Of a DNA stretch of 64,000 bases, positions 28,730 through 37,991 are shown in pieces; the first letter of the stretch is position 1, and every line of letters begins with the position of its first letter. The notes below the pieces were generated by a model that saw nothing but the letters and a program-made list of their open reading frames with translations, was not told the DNA's origin and searched no databases. The position numbers were made by a program, and so were the translations under genes. The stretch is from Streptococcus suis YS56. Lineage in GTDB: Bacteria; Bacillota; Bacilli; Lactobacillales; Streptococcaceae. The stretch spans positions 1 to 64,000 of the forward strand of contig NZ_ALMY01000065.1 of assembly GCF_000440115.1 (NCBI RefSeq), written 5' to 3'.

Positions 28730-29125
28730 TTAAAACGGCAATTCCTCCTCTTCCAGAACCAAGTCAGCTAGGTCATCGCCAGTATTATTTTCTCGCATGG
28801 CACGTTGGGCGCGGCTTTCTAGTAATTGGAAAGATTGGCCTAGAATCTCTGTCACATAGTGATTGCTGCCATCTTTTTCGTATTTACGAGTTCGCAATTC
28901 ACCGTCAACAGAAATCAGACTGCCCTTGCTGCCATAGGAAACAAGTGTTTCCGCCAGTTTGCCCCAGAAGATAACATTGAGAAAATCCGCTTCACGTTCG
29001 CCATTTTCTGTCTTAAATCGTCGATTGACTGCGACGGTTACACGAGTCAAATTTTTACCGTTAGGGGTTTGAGTGAGTTCAGGTTGGGCCGTCAAGCGAC
29101 CGATTAGAATAACTTTATTATACAT
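28730..29125 (-). CDS. ssbB: Competence-induced single-stranded DNA-binding protein SsbB
   Basis: The 131-residue OB-fold protein (MYNKVILIGRLTAQPELTQTPNGKNLTRVTVAVNRR) ends with the acidic tip EEELPF that recruits partner proteins. Its short length and the cin-box promoter identify it as the competence paralogue SsbB, which coats internalised DNA, and not the replicative Ssb of about 160 residues. Monocistronic; divergent from the DUF2785 gene. Confidence 0.93.
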   Translation of the reverse strand: MYNKVILIGRLTAQPELTQTPNGKNLTRVTVAVNRRFKTENGEREADFLNVIFWGKLAETLVSYGSKGSLISVDGELRTRKYEKDGSNHYVTEILGQSFQLLESRAQRAMRENNTGDDLADLVLEEEELPF

Positions 29126-29145
29126 TTTATATCCTCCTACTTATC

Positions 29146-29153
29146 TATTCGTA
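29146..29153 (-). promoter_or_regulatory. Cin-box (ComX/SigX promoter) of ssbB
   Basis: TACGAATA on the minus strand is the exact consensus of the streptococcal competence sigma factor. It stands 20 bases before the ssbB start codon. Confidence 0.9.
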
Positions 29154-29179
29154 GAAAGTTCATAAAAAGAAAGAAAATC

Positions 29180-29956
29180 ATGAAAGAATTAATAGAAAAA
29201 TTGCAAACCTCTAAAACATATACCAATGATGAACTGGCTTGGTTGCTGGAAAACATCGGTCATCCTGATCCTGCCATACGCGATGAATTGGTTTATGCTA
29301 GTTTTTGCCACATCTTTCTAAATGGTTTGATTACAAGAGAAAAAGCACAGGAATTACTTCAACGTTCACAGGACACCAAGCCATTTTCCCTAGAAAGCTC
29401 CACACTAAAGCGAAGTTTTACTTGCTTACTTTACTGCCTTTTGCTGTTTGTCGATAATGATTCTGAGTCTATTTATCATGCATTTTTAAATGAAGAGGAC
29501 TGCGAACTGCTTTTCCAACAGGCCTTGGATTATTTGACGATTGAAAATGACTGGTCTGGCTATGATGAAAAACTCGGCTGGATTCATACCGCTGCCCATG
29601 GAGCAGATTTTCTTCTGGCTGCAAGCTGTCATGAGCAATTTTCCAATGAAAAAAGCAAAGAGGTCTGGCAAGCTATTCTTACTTGTCTAACTAAACAAAG
29701 TAAAGTTTTCTCAGCTGGCGAGGAAATCCGCTTAGCTCAAATCCCTGTCTACCTTCTGCTGAATGAGAAAGTAACTAGCCAAGAGCTGACAGAATGGATG
29801 AACGAACTAGACTTTCCCAACCAAGAACCTCTGGACTACTTCCGGTGGCTCAACCTCCAGCATTTCCTGTCCAGTCTCTACTTCCAACTCAATTCACATC
29901 AGGTTTTGACAGAGGAACTCCGACAAGCAATTGAAGGAAAAATTGAAACAGCATAA
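29180..29956 (+). CDS. DUF2785 family protein
   Basis: The 258-residue soluble, helical protein (MKELIEKLQTSKTYTNDELAWLLENIGHPDPAIRDELVYASF...) matches the DUF2785 family, with the characteristic WIHTAAHGADFLLAA segment. Function is unknown. It starts 26 bases from the ssbB cin-box on the opposite strand and ends at a terminator shared with the convergent ytpR gene. Confidence 0.8.
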   Translation: MKELIEKLQTSKTYTNDELAWLLENIGHPDPAIRDELVYASFCHIFLNGLITREKAQELLQRSQDTKPFSLESSTLKRSFTCLLYCLLLFVDNDSESIYHAFLNEEDCELLFQQALDYLTIENDWSGYDEKLGWIHTAAHGADFLLAASCHEQFSNEKSKEVWQAILTCLTKQSKVFSAGEEIRLAQIPVYLLLNEKVTSQELTEWMNELDFPNQEPLDYFRWLNLQHFLSSLYFQLNSHQVLTEELRQAIEGKIETA

Positions 29957-29957
29957 A

Positions 29958-29988
29958 AGAATTGGCCGTCTGACCAATTCTTCTTTTT
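29958..29988. terminator. Terminator between DUF2785 and ytpR
   Basis: AAGAATTGG and CCAATTCTT pair around CCGTCTGA, followed by CTTTTTC on the + strand. Confidence 0.8.
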
Positions 29989-30612
29989 CTATCCCTTCCA
30001 GTGTTTAGCTGGATCAAAGGCTTCTCCGACCACTGCGGAGTCGTCCAATTCGATAATCCCACGGACTTGTGGGGCGTTTGGTAGTGCCAATTCACGTGGA
30101 CTGCACATCATTCCAAAGCTATCTTCACCACGCAATTTCCCTGGGAAAATCAGGCTACCGCTCGGCATCATTGCCCCCGGAAGAGCCAAAATGGTTTTCA
30201 AGCCTTGGGCAGCATTTGGGGCACCTGCTACGATTTGCACTGTTTTGTCACCGACATTGACCTGACAGATATTGAGGTGGTCGCTGTCTGGATGAGGAAC
30301 CAATTCCACAATCTGACCGACTACGAACTTTGGAGCATTGTCGTTAACCAAGCTTTCAGTAAAGCCTTCTTTTGCTAATGCTGCATTCAAGGTCGCAACT
30401 TGTTCGTCTGTCAGGAAAACCTGACCATTTCCAGCAATCTCAACCAAACTTGATGCTTCAAAAATATTCCAAGCCACTGTTTTTCCTGTTTCTTCTAGGA
30501 AAACACGCGCCACTTGACCCTTACGTTCAAACTGGACAGCCTGCCCCTTGTCCTCAGCCACAATCACCATCAGAACATCGCCAACGTGTTCCTTATTATA
30601 TGTAAAAATCAT
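29989..30612 (-). CDS. ytpR: YtpR family tRNA-binding protein
   Basis: The 207-residue protein has an N-terminal domain of about 90 residues and a C-terminal EMAP/tRNA-binding OB fold (VGQIVELVPHPDSDHLNICQVNVGDKTVQIVAGAPNAAQGLKTILALPGAMMPSG), as in the B2 part of PheT. Members bind tRNA-like structures; the cellular role is not settled. The downstream end of a minus-strand run (DUF4651, thioredoxin, DUF1002, ytpR). Confidence 0.9.
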   Translation of the reverse strand: MIFTYNKEHVGDVLMVIVAEDKGQAVQFERKGQVARVFLEETGKTVAWNIFEASSLVEIAGNGQVFLTDEQVATLNAALAKEGFTESLVNDNAPKFVVGQIVELVPHPDSDHLNICQVNVGDKTVQIVAGAPNAAQGLKTILALPGAMMPSGSLIFPGKLRGEDSFGMMCSPRELALPNAPQVRGIIELDDSAVVGEAFDPAKHWKG

Positions 30613-30630
30613 TTCTTTTTCATTTCTCCT

Positions 30631-31587
30631 TTATGCAAATAGACCGGTCAAGCCTTTCCAAAGATTTTCAAAGAAGGCACCGATTTTTTCTAAAATCCCT
30701 GAATCTTGTAGATTCTTATAGGCTTCTGAAATTTGTTGCTCCGCTTGTTGCTTAAACTGGTTGAGCTGGGCAGCAACCTCAGCCGAATCAATAGCAGAGG
30801 TTTCCTGATAGGCTTTGGCAAAGGTAACCAATTTCGAAACCTCATCTGCTGTGATGACATTTTCCAAACCGTTATTGGCCAAGACATCGTTAATAATAGT
30901 ATTGATGTCTGATTCAGAAGCTACCTGACCATTGGACTTTTTGTAGTCGGCAAGAGCTGTCTTGATTTCCGCCACTGCCTTATCCAAGGCTGAACTATCA
31001 AAATTGGAGTCACCTGTATGAGCCGTAGCCACTTCATTGACTGTCTCTAGCTCCTGTTGAGCCACTTCGGTTCGAGCTGTATCAACTGTTTCACCATTGG
31101 CCGCTAGAGCCTTGTAAACACCTGTCAAAGCAGACTCCCCCGTTACCTGAATCGGAGAAGCTACATCAATCAAGACATCCGTCGCACCGGCTGTAATAGC
31201 CGCATTGGCATACTGCGTTTCGGTAATCAAGGTGATGTTCTGCGGTGTCTTAATATCCACAACTACCCCTTTACCTGCATCCTGCTTTTGCACCAAGACA
31301 GACGAGTAAAGAGAAGCTGTATCCGCTCCAGATGTACCTAAATACTGGTCCATATCCGCGCCAACAACCACCTGACGACTGATATTATTAACATCCGAAA
31401 TACCAAATAGATTGTTAACCTCTGTCGCCTGGGCATCTGACAAACCGCCACCGTAGACCAGTGTTGGCTTGCCCCATTTTTCATTGATAACATCCGTCTG
31501 AATTTCCGCTTGAGCCAGCGGGGCCAAACTTAAACTCAACCCTAGCACCACAGGCGCTAGAAGGATTTTTCCTAGTGATTTCTTCAT
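30631..31587 (-). CDS. Secreted DUF1002 domain protein
   Basis: A signal peptide (MKKSLGKILLAPVVLGLSLS, cleavage after AQA) is followed by a DUF1002 domain (GKPTLVYGGGLSDAQATEVNNLFGI...VVVGADMDQYL), as in YpuA of Bacillus. The 318-residue protein is exported and has no lipobox or wall-anchor motif. Function is unknown. It lies 18 bases upstream of ytpR on the same strand. Confidence 0.85.
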   Translation of the reverse strand: MKKSLGKILLAPVVLGLSLSLAPLAQAEIQTDVINEKWGKPTLVYGGGLSDAQATEVNNLFGISDVNNISRQVVVGADMDQYLGTSGADTASLYSSVLVQKQDAGKGVVVDIKTPQNITLITETQYANAAITAGATDVLIDVASPIQVTGESALTGVYKALAANGETVDTARTEVAQQELETVNEVATAHTGDSNFDSSALDKAVAEIKTALADYKKSNGQVASESDINTIINDVLANNGLENVITADEVSKLVTFAKAYQETSAIDSAEVAAQLNQFKQQAEQQISEAYKNLQDSGILEKIGAFFENLWKGLTGLFA

Positions 31588-31631
31588 GTTTTTTCCTTTC
31601 TTTTTGGAAATGGCAGAGCTTCTCTGCTGAT

Positions 31632-31952
31632 TTATCTACCCAATCCAGATAAGAAGTTCATGATTTCTTCCTTGGTCTTGCGATTCTTATCGACAAAACG
31701 ACCGATTTCCTTACCATTTTCTAAAACAACCAGACTTGGAATACCTAAAATAGCCCATTCCTGTGCCAAAGGCATGAAATCATCGCGATCCAGTTGCACA
31801 AAACGGAAATCTGGGAAAGCCTCTTCGATAGCTGGCACATGCGGTTTGATATAGTGGCAATCTCCACACCAAGTCGTCACAAATAGGAAAACAGTTGGCT
31901 TGCCATCTTCAATCAAGGCAGCTACTTCATCAAAATTTGTTGGAAAAATCAT
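31632..31952 (-). CDS. Thioredoxin-like protein
   Basis: The 106-residue protein has the thioredoxin fold with active-site motif WCGDC (FVTTWCGDCHYIKPHVPAIEEAF) and cis-Pro in ILGIPSLVVLENG. The CGDC dipeptide differs from CGPC of classical thioredoxin and suggests a modified redox potential. No signal peptide, so it acts in the cytosol. Its start overlaps the end of the upstream DUF4651 gene by 4 bases. Confidence 0.9.
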   Translation of the reverse strand: MIFPTNFDEVAALIEDGKPTVFLFVTTWCGDCHYIKPHVPAIEEAFPDFRFVQLDRDDFMPLAQEWAILGIPSLVVLENGKEIGRFVDKNRKTKEEIMNFLSGLGR

Positions 31953-32233
31953 CTTTCTTCCTCCCTGTATTGAATAGAACCTTTGGTATTTTCAAATAGA
32001 AATACCTGTCCTGCCTCCATCACAACCCCTCCGATAAGAGTGGTCTGCGTAGAAGCTGTTTCATCCACATAGACCGTGGCAATCTCTCCTAAATCAGCGA
32101 AAAAGTCACGCACCTCCTGCAAGGCCTGTGCTTTTTTACGGTCTTCTTGGATTTTACGGTAAAATTGAGCACTAGCGGTGAGCACACCTGCCCCCAATAA
32201 GCCTGCTAGCAAGGCTGTCTTTTTCTTTTTCAT
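31949..32233 (-). CDS. DUF4651 family membrane-associated protein
   Basis: The 94-residue protein starts MKKKKTALLAGLLGAGVLTASAQFYRK, one membrane segment or signal anchor, then a small alpha/beta domain (YVDETASTQTTLIGGVVMEAGQVFLFENTKGSI) of DUF4651. ATG at 32233 precedes a proper signal-like segment; the upstream extension to 32314 does not. Translationally coupled to the thioredoxin-like gene. Function unknown. Confidence 0.8.
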   Translation of the reverse strand: MKKKKTALLAGLLGAGVLTASAQFYRKIQEDRKKAQALQEVRDFFADLGEIATVYVDETASTQTTLIGGVVMEAGQVFLFENTKGSIQYREEER

Positions 32234-32445
32234 GTTGACTATTTTATCATATTTCCGCAGATTTTTCCCAAAAATGCCATTGGACTTGTGACAGCTGAGA
32301 CAAACTCTCCACAAACATATGAAAACGATTCAGTTTTCAGAAAGCATGATTTCATCATGTGTTTATTGTTTATTTTCCCATATTTTCAAGACAAGTCTAG
32401 CTCTTCGTGATAAAATAGTAGTAATCATATCATGGAGGAAGAAGA

Positions 32446-33507
32446 ATGACTCTTTTTGAAAAAATTAAAGAAGTTACAGAATTACAAAGTCTACCGGGAT
32501 TTGAAGGACAGGTTCGCAACCACATCCGCCAGAAAATCACACCACATGTAGACCGCATCGAAACAGATGGGCTAGGTGGAATTTTTGGTATCAGAGATAC
32601 GGCTGTTGAAAACGCACCTCGTATCCTAGTGGCTGCACATATGGATGAAGTCGGCTTTATGATTAGTCAGATTAAACCTGATGGTACTTTCCGTGTTGTC
32701 GAGTTGGGAGGCTGGAATCCGCTAGTTGTATCCAGTCAAGCCTTCACGCTTCAACTACAGGACGGTCGGACCATTCCTGCCATTTCAGGTTCAGTGCCTC
32801 CCCATCTTTCTCGTGGGGCTAACGCTCCCGGCATGCCTGCCATCGCTGATATTATTTTCGATGCTGGTTTTGCCAATTATGACGAAGCTTGGGCGTTCGG
32901 CGTTCGTCCGGGGGATGTCCTGGTTCCCAAAAACGAAACCATTCTAACAGCCAACGGAAAAAATGTCATTTCTAAGGCTTGGGACAACCGCTTCGGTGTT
33001 CTTATGGTGACTGAGTTGCTAGAAAGCCTATCTGGTCAAACCTTACCAAATCAGTTGATTGCTGGGGCAAATGTGCAAGAAGAGGTTGGTCTACGTGGAG
33101 CTCATGCTTCTACAACTAAGTTCAATCCAGATATTTTTCTTGCTGTTGATTGCTCGCCTGCCGGTGATATTTATGGCGACCAAGGAAAAATTGGTGACGG
33201 AACGCTACTTCGTTTCTACGATCCAGGTCATATCATGTTAAAAAACATGAAAGACTTCCTCCTCACAACTGCCGAAGAAGCAGGTGTCAAATTCCAATAC
33301 TACTGTGGTAAAGGTGGAACAGATGCTGGGGCAGCCCACTTGAAAAATCATGGTGTTCCATCAACAACCATCGGTGTCTGCGCTCGCTACATCCATTCAC
33401 ATCAGACTCTCTACAGCATGGATGACTTCTTAGAGGCCCAAGCCTTCTTGCAAGCCATCGTGAAAAAATTAGACCGCTCAACGGTTGATTTGATTAAAAA
33501 TTACTAA
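32446..33507 (+). CDS. pepA: Glutamyl aminopeptidase (M42 family)
   Basis: The 353-residue metallopeptidase removes N-terminal acidic residues from peptides. Metal and catalytic motifs are AAHMDEVGFM, KAWDNRFGV, VQEEVGLRGA (Glu pair), DCSPAGD and GKGGTDAGAAH; C-terminal HSHQTLYSMDDF is typical. ATG at 32446 has GGAGGAAGAAG upstream. Monocistronic, divergent from DUF4651 and ended by a terminator shared with folC. Confidence 0.95.
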   Translation: MTLFEKIKEVTELQSLPGFEGQVRNHIRQKITPHVDRIETDGLGGIFGIRDTAVENAPRILVAAHMDEVGFMISQIKPDGTFRVVELGGWNPLVVSSQAFTLQLQDGRTIPAISGSVPPHLSRGANAPGMPAIADIIFDAGFANYDEAWAFGVRPGDVLVPKNETILTANGKNVISKAWDNRFGVLMVTELLESLSGQTLPNQLIAGANVQEEVGLRGAHASTTKFNPDIFLAVDCSPAGDIYGDQGKIGDGTLLRFYDPGHIMLKNMKDFLLTTAEEAGVKFQYYCGKGGTDAGAAHLKNHGVPSTTIGVCARYIHSHQTLYSMDDFLEAQAFLQAIVKKLDRSTVDLIKNY

Positions 33508-33511
33508 AAGA

Positions 33512-33553
33512 AAAGGCTTGGCTAGGTATAATCCCAGCAAGGCCTTTTTTTCT
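33512..33553. terminator. Terminator between pepA and folC
   Basis: AAAAGGCTTGGCTAGG pairs imperfectly with CCCAGCAAGGCCTTTT, followed by a T run on the + strand. It overlaps the folC stop region by a few bases. Confidence 0.75.
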
Positions 33554-34808
33554 ATATAAGTTCTTCTAAAATGTACTTCCTCACATAGGTAATGAAATAA
33601 AGTGAGCCTGTAATCAGGTAAAGTTTTTTGGGATTGTCCAAGTCCGCCTGCTCCAACCACTCCTGATAGGTCTGAACTCGTTCATAGCCTGACGGGTAAT
33701 CGTTCAACTGCACCGCTCTGAAATCGTCAAAGGTTGTCACGCTAACAGGTCCAAATTGGCTAAGCTGGGACAACATCTGGTCCACAGGCTTGGTATTGAT
33801 AGCCGCAAAGAGGATTTCAATGTCTCTGTTCGCATATTTTTCCTCTAGGAGCTGGGTCAGGACGGCGATACTTTCATTATTGTGGGCTCCGTCAATCATG
33901 AGCGTGGGTTTGATTAATTCTAAACGGCCCGGCCAGATGGCTTGGGACAAGCCCTGGCTGATGGTTTCTTTGGTAATCTTTGGAAAATCAGGGCTGAGAA
34001 GCTGAGCTGTGGTCACTGCCAAGGCTGCGTTGACTTCCTGGTGACGACCTTGCATCTGTAGCCTTAAATCCTCAACACGGCCGAAGGGGCTTGAAACCGT
34101 AAAGCCTGCTCTGCTATTTTCCAAAACAATCTCCCGCCCTACCGTATAGGTCGAACTCTGAAGCTGACTGGCGTGATTCTCAAATACTGCCAGCACTTCT
34201 GGCTGGTCGGTCGCATAGAGGAGGGGAACCCGCTCACGTAAGACAGCAACCTTGTGACGGGCTATAGTAGCATGAGTCTCTCCCAAAAAAGCCTGATGGT
34301 CCAAGCCGATAGAAGGACAAACTACCGCTAGAGGATTAAGGACATTGGTCGCATCCTGTAAACCACCCATGCCCGCTTCCACCAAGAGAATGTCGGGACG
34401 CTGGTAGTGAGCAAAGTAGATAAACATAGCCACTACTACAATCTCAAACTCCGAGATGGCATCCAGTCCAGCTGTCTGGTCCAAGTCCTCAATCAAGGGC
34501 TGCAAGTCTGTCACAATCTTCGCAAAATCTTCCTCTGAAATCATCTCCTGCTCAAAGACAATCTGCTCTCGAAAATCAATGATGGACGGTGAGGTAAAAC
34601 GGCCGACGGTGTAATCCGAGAACCGTAAGATAGACTGTAAGGCATTCAAGGTCGACCCCTTGCCATTTGTTCCAACAAAGTGAATAGTCGGCACTTGAAG
34701 CTGGGGATTGTCCAAGCGCTCCAAGAGCCAGTTGACACGTGCAACCCCGTTTTCTAAATCTGATGCAGGGCGATTCGATAGCCACTGACGAGTTTCTTGA
34801 TAATCCAT
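33552..34808 (-). CDS. folC: Folylpolyglutamate synthase / dihydrofolate synthase
   Basis: The 418-residue ligase adds glutamate to folates. P-loop FVGTNGKGSTLNALQ, the omega-loop region LLVEAGMGGLQDATN, DGAHNNESI and the C-terminal Rossmann-like domain are all visible. It lies 56 bases downstream of folT on the same strand, so both genes are probably under the THF riboswitch: uptake and retention of folate in one operon. Confidence 0.95.
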   Translation of the reverse strand: MDYQETRQWLSNRPASDLENGVARVNWLLERLDNPQLQVPTIHFVGTNGKGSTLNALQSILRFSDYTVGRFTSPSIIDFREQIVFEQEMISEEDFAKIVTDLQPLIEDLDQTAGLDAISEFEIVVVAMFIYFAHYQRPDILLVEAGMGGLQDATNVLNPLAVVCPSIGLDHQAFLGETHATIARHKVAVLRERVPLLYATDQPEVLAVFENHASQLQSSTYTVGREIVLENSRAGFTVSSPFGRVEDLRLQMQGRHQEVNAALAVTTAQLLSPDFPKITKETISQGLSQAIWPGRLELIKPTLMIDGAHNNESIAVLTQLLEEKYANRDIEILFAAINTKPVDQMLSQLSQFGPVSVTTFDDFRAVQLNDYPSGYERVQTYQEWLEQADLDNPKKLYLITGSLYFITYVRKYILEELI

Positions 34809-34864
34809 GATTCCCTCTCTACAAAAGCAGCAACAGGGGGATGACCTGTTGCTCGATACTGTTT

Positions 34865-35416
34865 TTATTTAATACCCATTAACTTGGCCAATTCAGGTAT
34901 TTTTTGTAAACTTGGCAAGACAAGCATGGTCACGACAATGCGTAACGGAATTTCAAAAATAGCCTTAATCAAACGACTGCTATACAAGGCAATCCAAGGT
35001 GTTCCAAAATGGAAATGGAGGGCAATCGGTGTCATGATAAAGGAAATCACAACCTGAATCAAGACAACTACACCAGCCACATAGAGCCAATCAGCTTTGT
35101 TTTTAATATTCAGCGGCTTCTGATAAAAGAACCAGCCGTAGATAAAAGCCGATACTGCCTCAATCAAAATCCAAGTGAAGAGGACAGTTTGCCCGCTAAA
35201 CAAGACAAAGATTGGGTCTGAAATAGCCGCAAAGACAGCTGCCCAAACTGGACCAGCAATAGCTCCCAAAATAGTATTGGGAATGAAGGTAAACTGGACC
35301 TGCAAGGTTTCTGAAATCCGAATGGAGAAATAGTTCTCCACAACCATAACCAAGGCAAGGGTCATCGCAATAGCAGTCAACAACTGCACCGTTAGTTTTG
35401 GAATCTTCTTTTCCAT
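34865..35416 (-). CDS. folT: Folate ECF transporter substrate-binding component FolT
   Basis: The 183-residue protein has five to six membrane helices and the ECF S-component pattern (SIRISETLQVQFTFIPNTILGAIAGPVWAAVFAAISDPI). S components bind the vitamin and dock on the shared EcfAA'T module, which is not in this window. The upstream THF riboswitch and downstream folC support folate as substrate. Confidence 0.93.
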   Translation of the reverse strand: MEKKIPKLTVQLLTAIAMTLALVMVVENYFSIRISETLQVQFTFIPNTILGAIAGPVWAAVFAAISDPIFVLFSGQTVLFTWILIEAVSAFIYGWFFYQKPLNIKNKADWLYVAGVVVLIQVVISFIMTPIALHFHFGTPWIALYSSRLIKAIFEIPLRIVVTMLVLPSLQKIPELAKLMGIK

Positions 35417-35462
35417 AAAAAATGCTCCTTTTTCAAAAAAATGGAGCTGTCGTGTGTATTCG

Positions 35463-35608
35463 ACAGCGGATGCAATGATTTACCGCGCTACTCTCAGCCA
35501 GACCCCGATGTTCCTACTCTAGGAGACATCAGATACAAGCAAAAATCAGCTTCGTTATGTGGCAACATCCCATCCACATACACTTGACGCAAACCATCTA
35601 CTCTGTGC
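35463..35608 (-). promoter_or_regulatory. THF riboswitch
   Basis: The minus strand reads AGAGTAGATGGTTTGCGTCA, then GGATGGGATGTTGCCACATA ACGAAGC, and closes with GCGGTAAATCATTGCATCCG, the conserved landmarks of the tetrahydrofolate riboswitch. An extra arm of about 50 bases lies between the halves. Downstream, GCTCC can pair with the GGAGC of the folT ribosome site, so control is probably translational. Confidence 0.92.
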
Positions 35609-35697
35609 AAATTTCTTTGCCAGTCTATTGTATCACACACTATATATTTTGACCACTTGCTAAAAACTATACCTTTCTAAAGGTATAAACTATAAGA

Positions 35698-35727
35698 GAA
35701 ACAGGCAGTCTCCGACTGCCTGTTAGT
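35698..35727 (-). terminator. ackA terminator
   Basis: AACAGGCAGTC GGA GACTGCCTGTT followed by TCTC on the minus strand, just after the ackA stop. Confidence 0.8.
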
Positions 35728-35732
35728 TTTTC

Positions 35733-36920
35733 TTATTTCAAACGTTCAACTTCACGCGCAATGACCAATTCTTCATCCGTTGGGATAACCAAGACACGAA
35801 CTTTTGATTCTGGCGTTGAAATATCACCATAGTTACCAAATACATTTTTTGCAGGATCCAACTCAATACCAAACCAAGACAAGCCTGCTATTACATCATT
35901 GCGCATAAGCGGTGCATTTTCACCCATACCTGCCGTGAAGACAATAGCATCCGCACCATTCAGAACCGCAAAGTATTGACCAATGAATTTCTTGATACGG
36001 TCGATAAAAATATTATAAGCCAAAACAGCATCTGGGTTCTTAGCTTCCAAACCTGATTCAATGTCACGCATATCACTTGAATAACCCGATACACCAAGCA
36101 AACCTGATTGTTTATTCAGCATGTTCACAACATCCGCAGCATCCTTCAACTCATCAACATTTGCAATCAAGTAAGGAATAATCGCTGGATCAATATCACC
36201 TGAACGAGTTCCCATCATAGGACCAGCAAGCGGAGTGAAGCCCATAGAAGTGTCAACTGATTGACCGTGGTAGTTGGCAGTAATAGATACACCATTTCCG
36301 ATGTGAGCCGTAATCAATTTTAATTCCTCAATCGGACGTCCCAATACTTTTGCTGCCTCATGCGCTACATAATAGTGGCTAGTTCCGTGAGCTCCATACT
36401 TACGAACCTTGTGGTCGGTATAGTACTTTTGTGGAATCGGATAAAGATAGGCATGCTTTGGCATCGTAGTGTGAAAGGCTGTATCAAAAACAGCTACATT
36501 CAAAACTTCTGGTAGTACTTCCTCAAATGCACGCATTGCTGCTACGTGAGCAGGGTTATGAAGCGGTGCCAAAGCACTTAGTTCTTCAATTTGCTCAACC
36601 TCTTTTGGTCCAATAACAGCTGATTCTTTGAAAATCTCTCCACCTGCAACAACACGGTGTCCGATACCAGTAATTTCCTCGTAAGCAGCGATGATGTTGT
36701 GTTTAAGCAAGTCTTCTAGGAGAATCTTAACCGCAACCGTATGATTAGGAATATCTAAAACTTCACTTTCTTTCTTCCCATCATACTTAACTGTTGAGAT
36801 GGAATCATTCAAACCGATGCGCTCAACAATCCCTTTTGCTAAGACGATTTCTTCTGGCATTTGATATAGTTGCCATTTCAAACTTGAACTACCTGCGTTA
36901 ATCGCAATTGTTTTTGACAT
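35733..36920 (-). CDS. ackA: Acetate kinase
   Basis: Interconverts acetyl phosphate and acetate with ATP formation in overflow metabolism. The 395-residue protein begins [18 protein letters not shown] and has the substrate motif [20 protein letters not shown] and GGLGE-like [12 protein letters not shown]. Complete length. It is located downstream of the comG operon and the ComYH-type methyltransferase, an order conserved in streptococci; the 50-base gap to that gene shows no terminator. Confidence 0.97.
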   Translation of the reverse strand: MSKTIAINAGSSSLKWQLYQMPEEIVLAKGIVERIGLNDSISTVKYDGKKESEVLDIPNHTVAVKILLEDLLKHNIIAAYEEITGIGHRVVAGGEIFKESAVIGPKEVEQIEELSALAPLHNPAHVAAMRAFEEVLPEVLNVAVFDTAFHTTMPKHAYLYPIPQKYYTDHKVRKYGAHGTSHYYVAHEAAKVLGRPIEELKLITAHIGNGVSITANYHGQSVDTSMGFTPLAGPMMGTRSGDIDPAIIPYLIANVDELKDAADVVNMLNKQSGLLGVSGYSSDMRDIESGLEAKNPDAVLAYNIFIDRIKKFIGQYFAVLNGADAIVFTAGMGENAPLMRNDVIAGLSWFGIELDPAKNVFGNYGDISTPESKVRVLVIPTDEELVIAREVERLK

Positions 36921-36969
36921 AGTGTTCCCCTTTTAAAGCGTTTTCCTAACTAGTATAACAGATTTTTAC

Positions 36970-37923
36970 CTAAATTGCATTCTCTTGCTTCCAATTTTTG
37001 AAATTGAGCATGAACTTCTGAATAGCTTCTGGTTCTTGAAGACTTTGTAAGGGATAAACAAACGGCGCCAACGGTCTTGCAGCTTTCTTTTGCAAGACAA
37101 AAATAGACTTGGCCATAGCAGCCTTCCCAAAGAGATTTGGTGGCAGGGCGATCATGGCAACGATATTGGCTTGTTCTTGTAACCAGCCTTTCAGTAAATC
37201 GCTTTGCGGACTAGTCAACAAATCATTTGGAGCCAAGAGAATAGCGAATCCATCCTTTTCCAGATATTTGAGGGACTGTTCCATGAGTAAATGATGGGCG
37301 TAGGTATGCTCAGTAGGACTGGCAACCTGATAACGGCTAGCAATCTGGTCATCTGGATAGTAGCCAATCGGCAAATCTCCCAAAATTACTTGACTTTCCT
37401 TCAAAATCTGCGGACGTACCGCATCTCCCTGAGCAAAAGAAATCTCTGCCTGCATGACATCCGCCATACTTGCCGACAAATCAATCAAGAGGTCATCCAC
37501 TTCGATTCCCAAATAATCCAATTCTTTCTGGCTAGCATTGAGAATGGTCTGAGCCAAATTGCCTGTTCCCGAACCAATTTCCAAGACTGTTACTTTAGGA
37601 GTAGATACTAGTTGGTCTACTAGGAAGGATAGGATAAAGCCGATAGAGTCTGGCGTAAACTGGTGATTGTACTGCATAGGCTCTGACTGATTGGCCTTGA
37701 TGAGCAGGAATTGGAAGGCACGGCGCCATTCTTCCTTGGTTAAATCTAGTTGTTTCAAGGTCTTGTTGTTGTTAACAACAAGGTCTGTCTCATGCTGACC
37801 AGCTACGTAAGCAGCATTTTGCTCAATCATGGCATCATAGATATTGGTGCCTAGCTGGTTTTGGATAGTCTGTACGTTTTCTAATAGCAGGTCGTAAGCC
37901 TGTTCGATCTTTTCAAAATTCAT
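36970..37923 (-). CDS. comYH: Class I SAM-dependent methyltransferase (ComYH-like)
   Basis: The 317-residue protein has the SAM-binding motif VTVLEIGSGTGNLAQTIL and the N6-adenine methyltransferase-like motif GDLPIGYYP (a D-x-P-Y variant with GY), followed by LLMEQSLKYLEKDGFAILLAPNDLL. It is the gene called comYH in streptococci, at the end of the comY operon and before ackA. Its substrate is unknown. Here a terminator-like hairpin and an inserted repeat separate it from comGG. Confidence 0.85.
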   Translation of the reverse strand: MNFEKIEQAYDLLLENVQTIQNQLGTNIYDAMIEQNAAYVAGQHETDLVVNNNKTLKQLDLTKEEWRRAFQFLLIKANQSEPMQYNHQFTPDSIGFILSFLVDQLVSTPKVTVLEIGSGTGNLAQTILNASQKELDYLGIEVDDLLIDLSASMADVMQAEISFAQGDAVRPQILKESQVILGDLPIGYYPDDQIASRYQVASPTEHTYAHHLLMEQSLKYLEKDGFAILLAPNDLLTSPQSDLLKGWLQEQANIVAMIALPPNLFGKAAMAKSIFVLQKKAARPLAPFVYPLQSLQEPEAIQKFMLNFKNWKQENAI

Positions 37924-37960
37924 ACTCTTATCTTATCAAAAATTCACCAACTTTGCACCA

Positions 37961-37985
37961 AAAAGGGAGCGACTAGCCACTCCCC
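37961..37985 (-). terminator. Terminator-like hairpin upstream of comYH
   Basis: GGGAG and CTCCC flank TGGCTAGTCG and are followed by TTTTTGG on the minus strand. It lies between the comG operon and comYH and may reduce read-through from competence transcripts. Confidence 0.55.
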
Positions 37986-37991
37986 TCGGGT

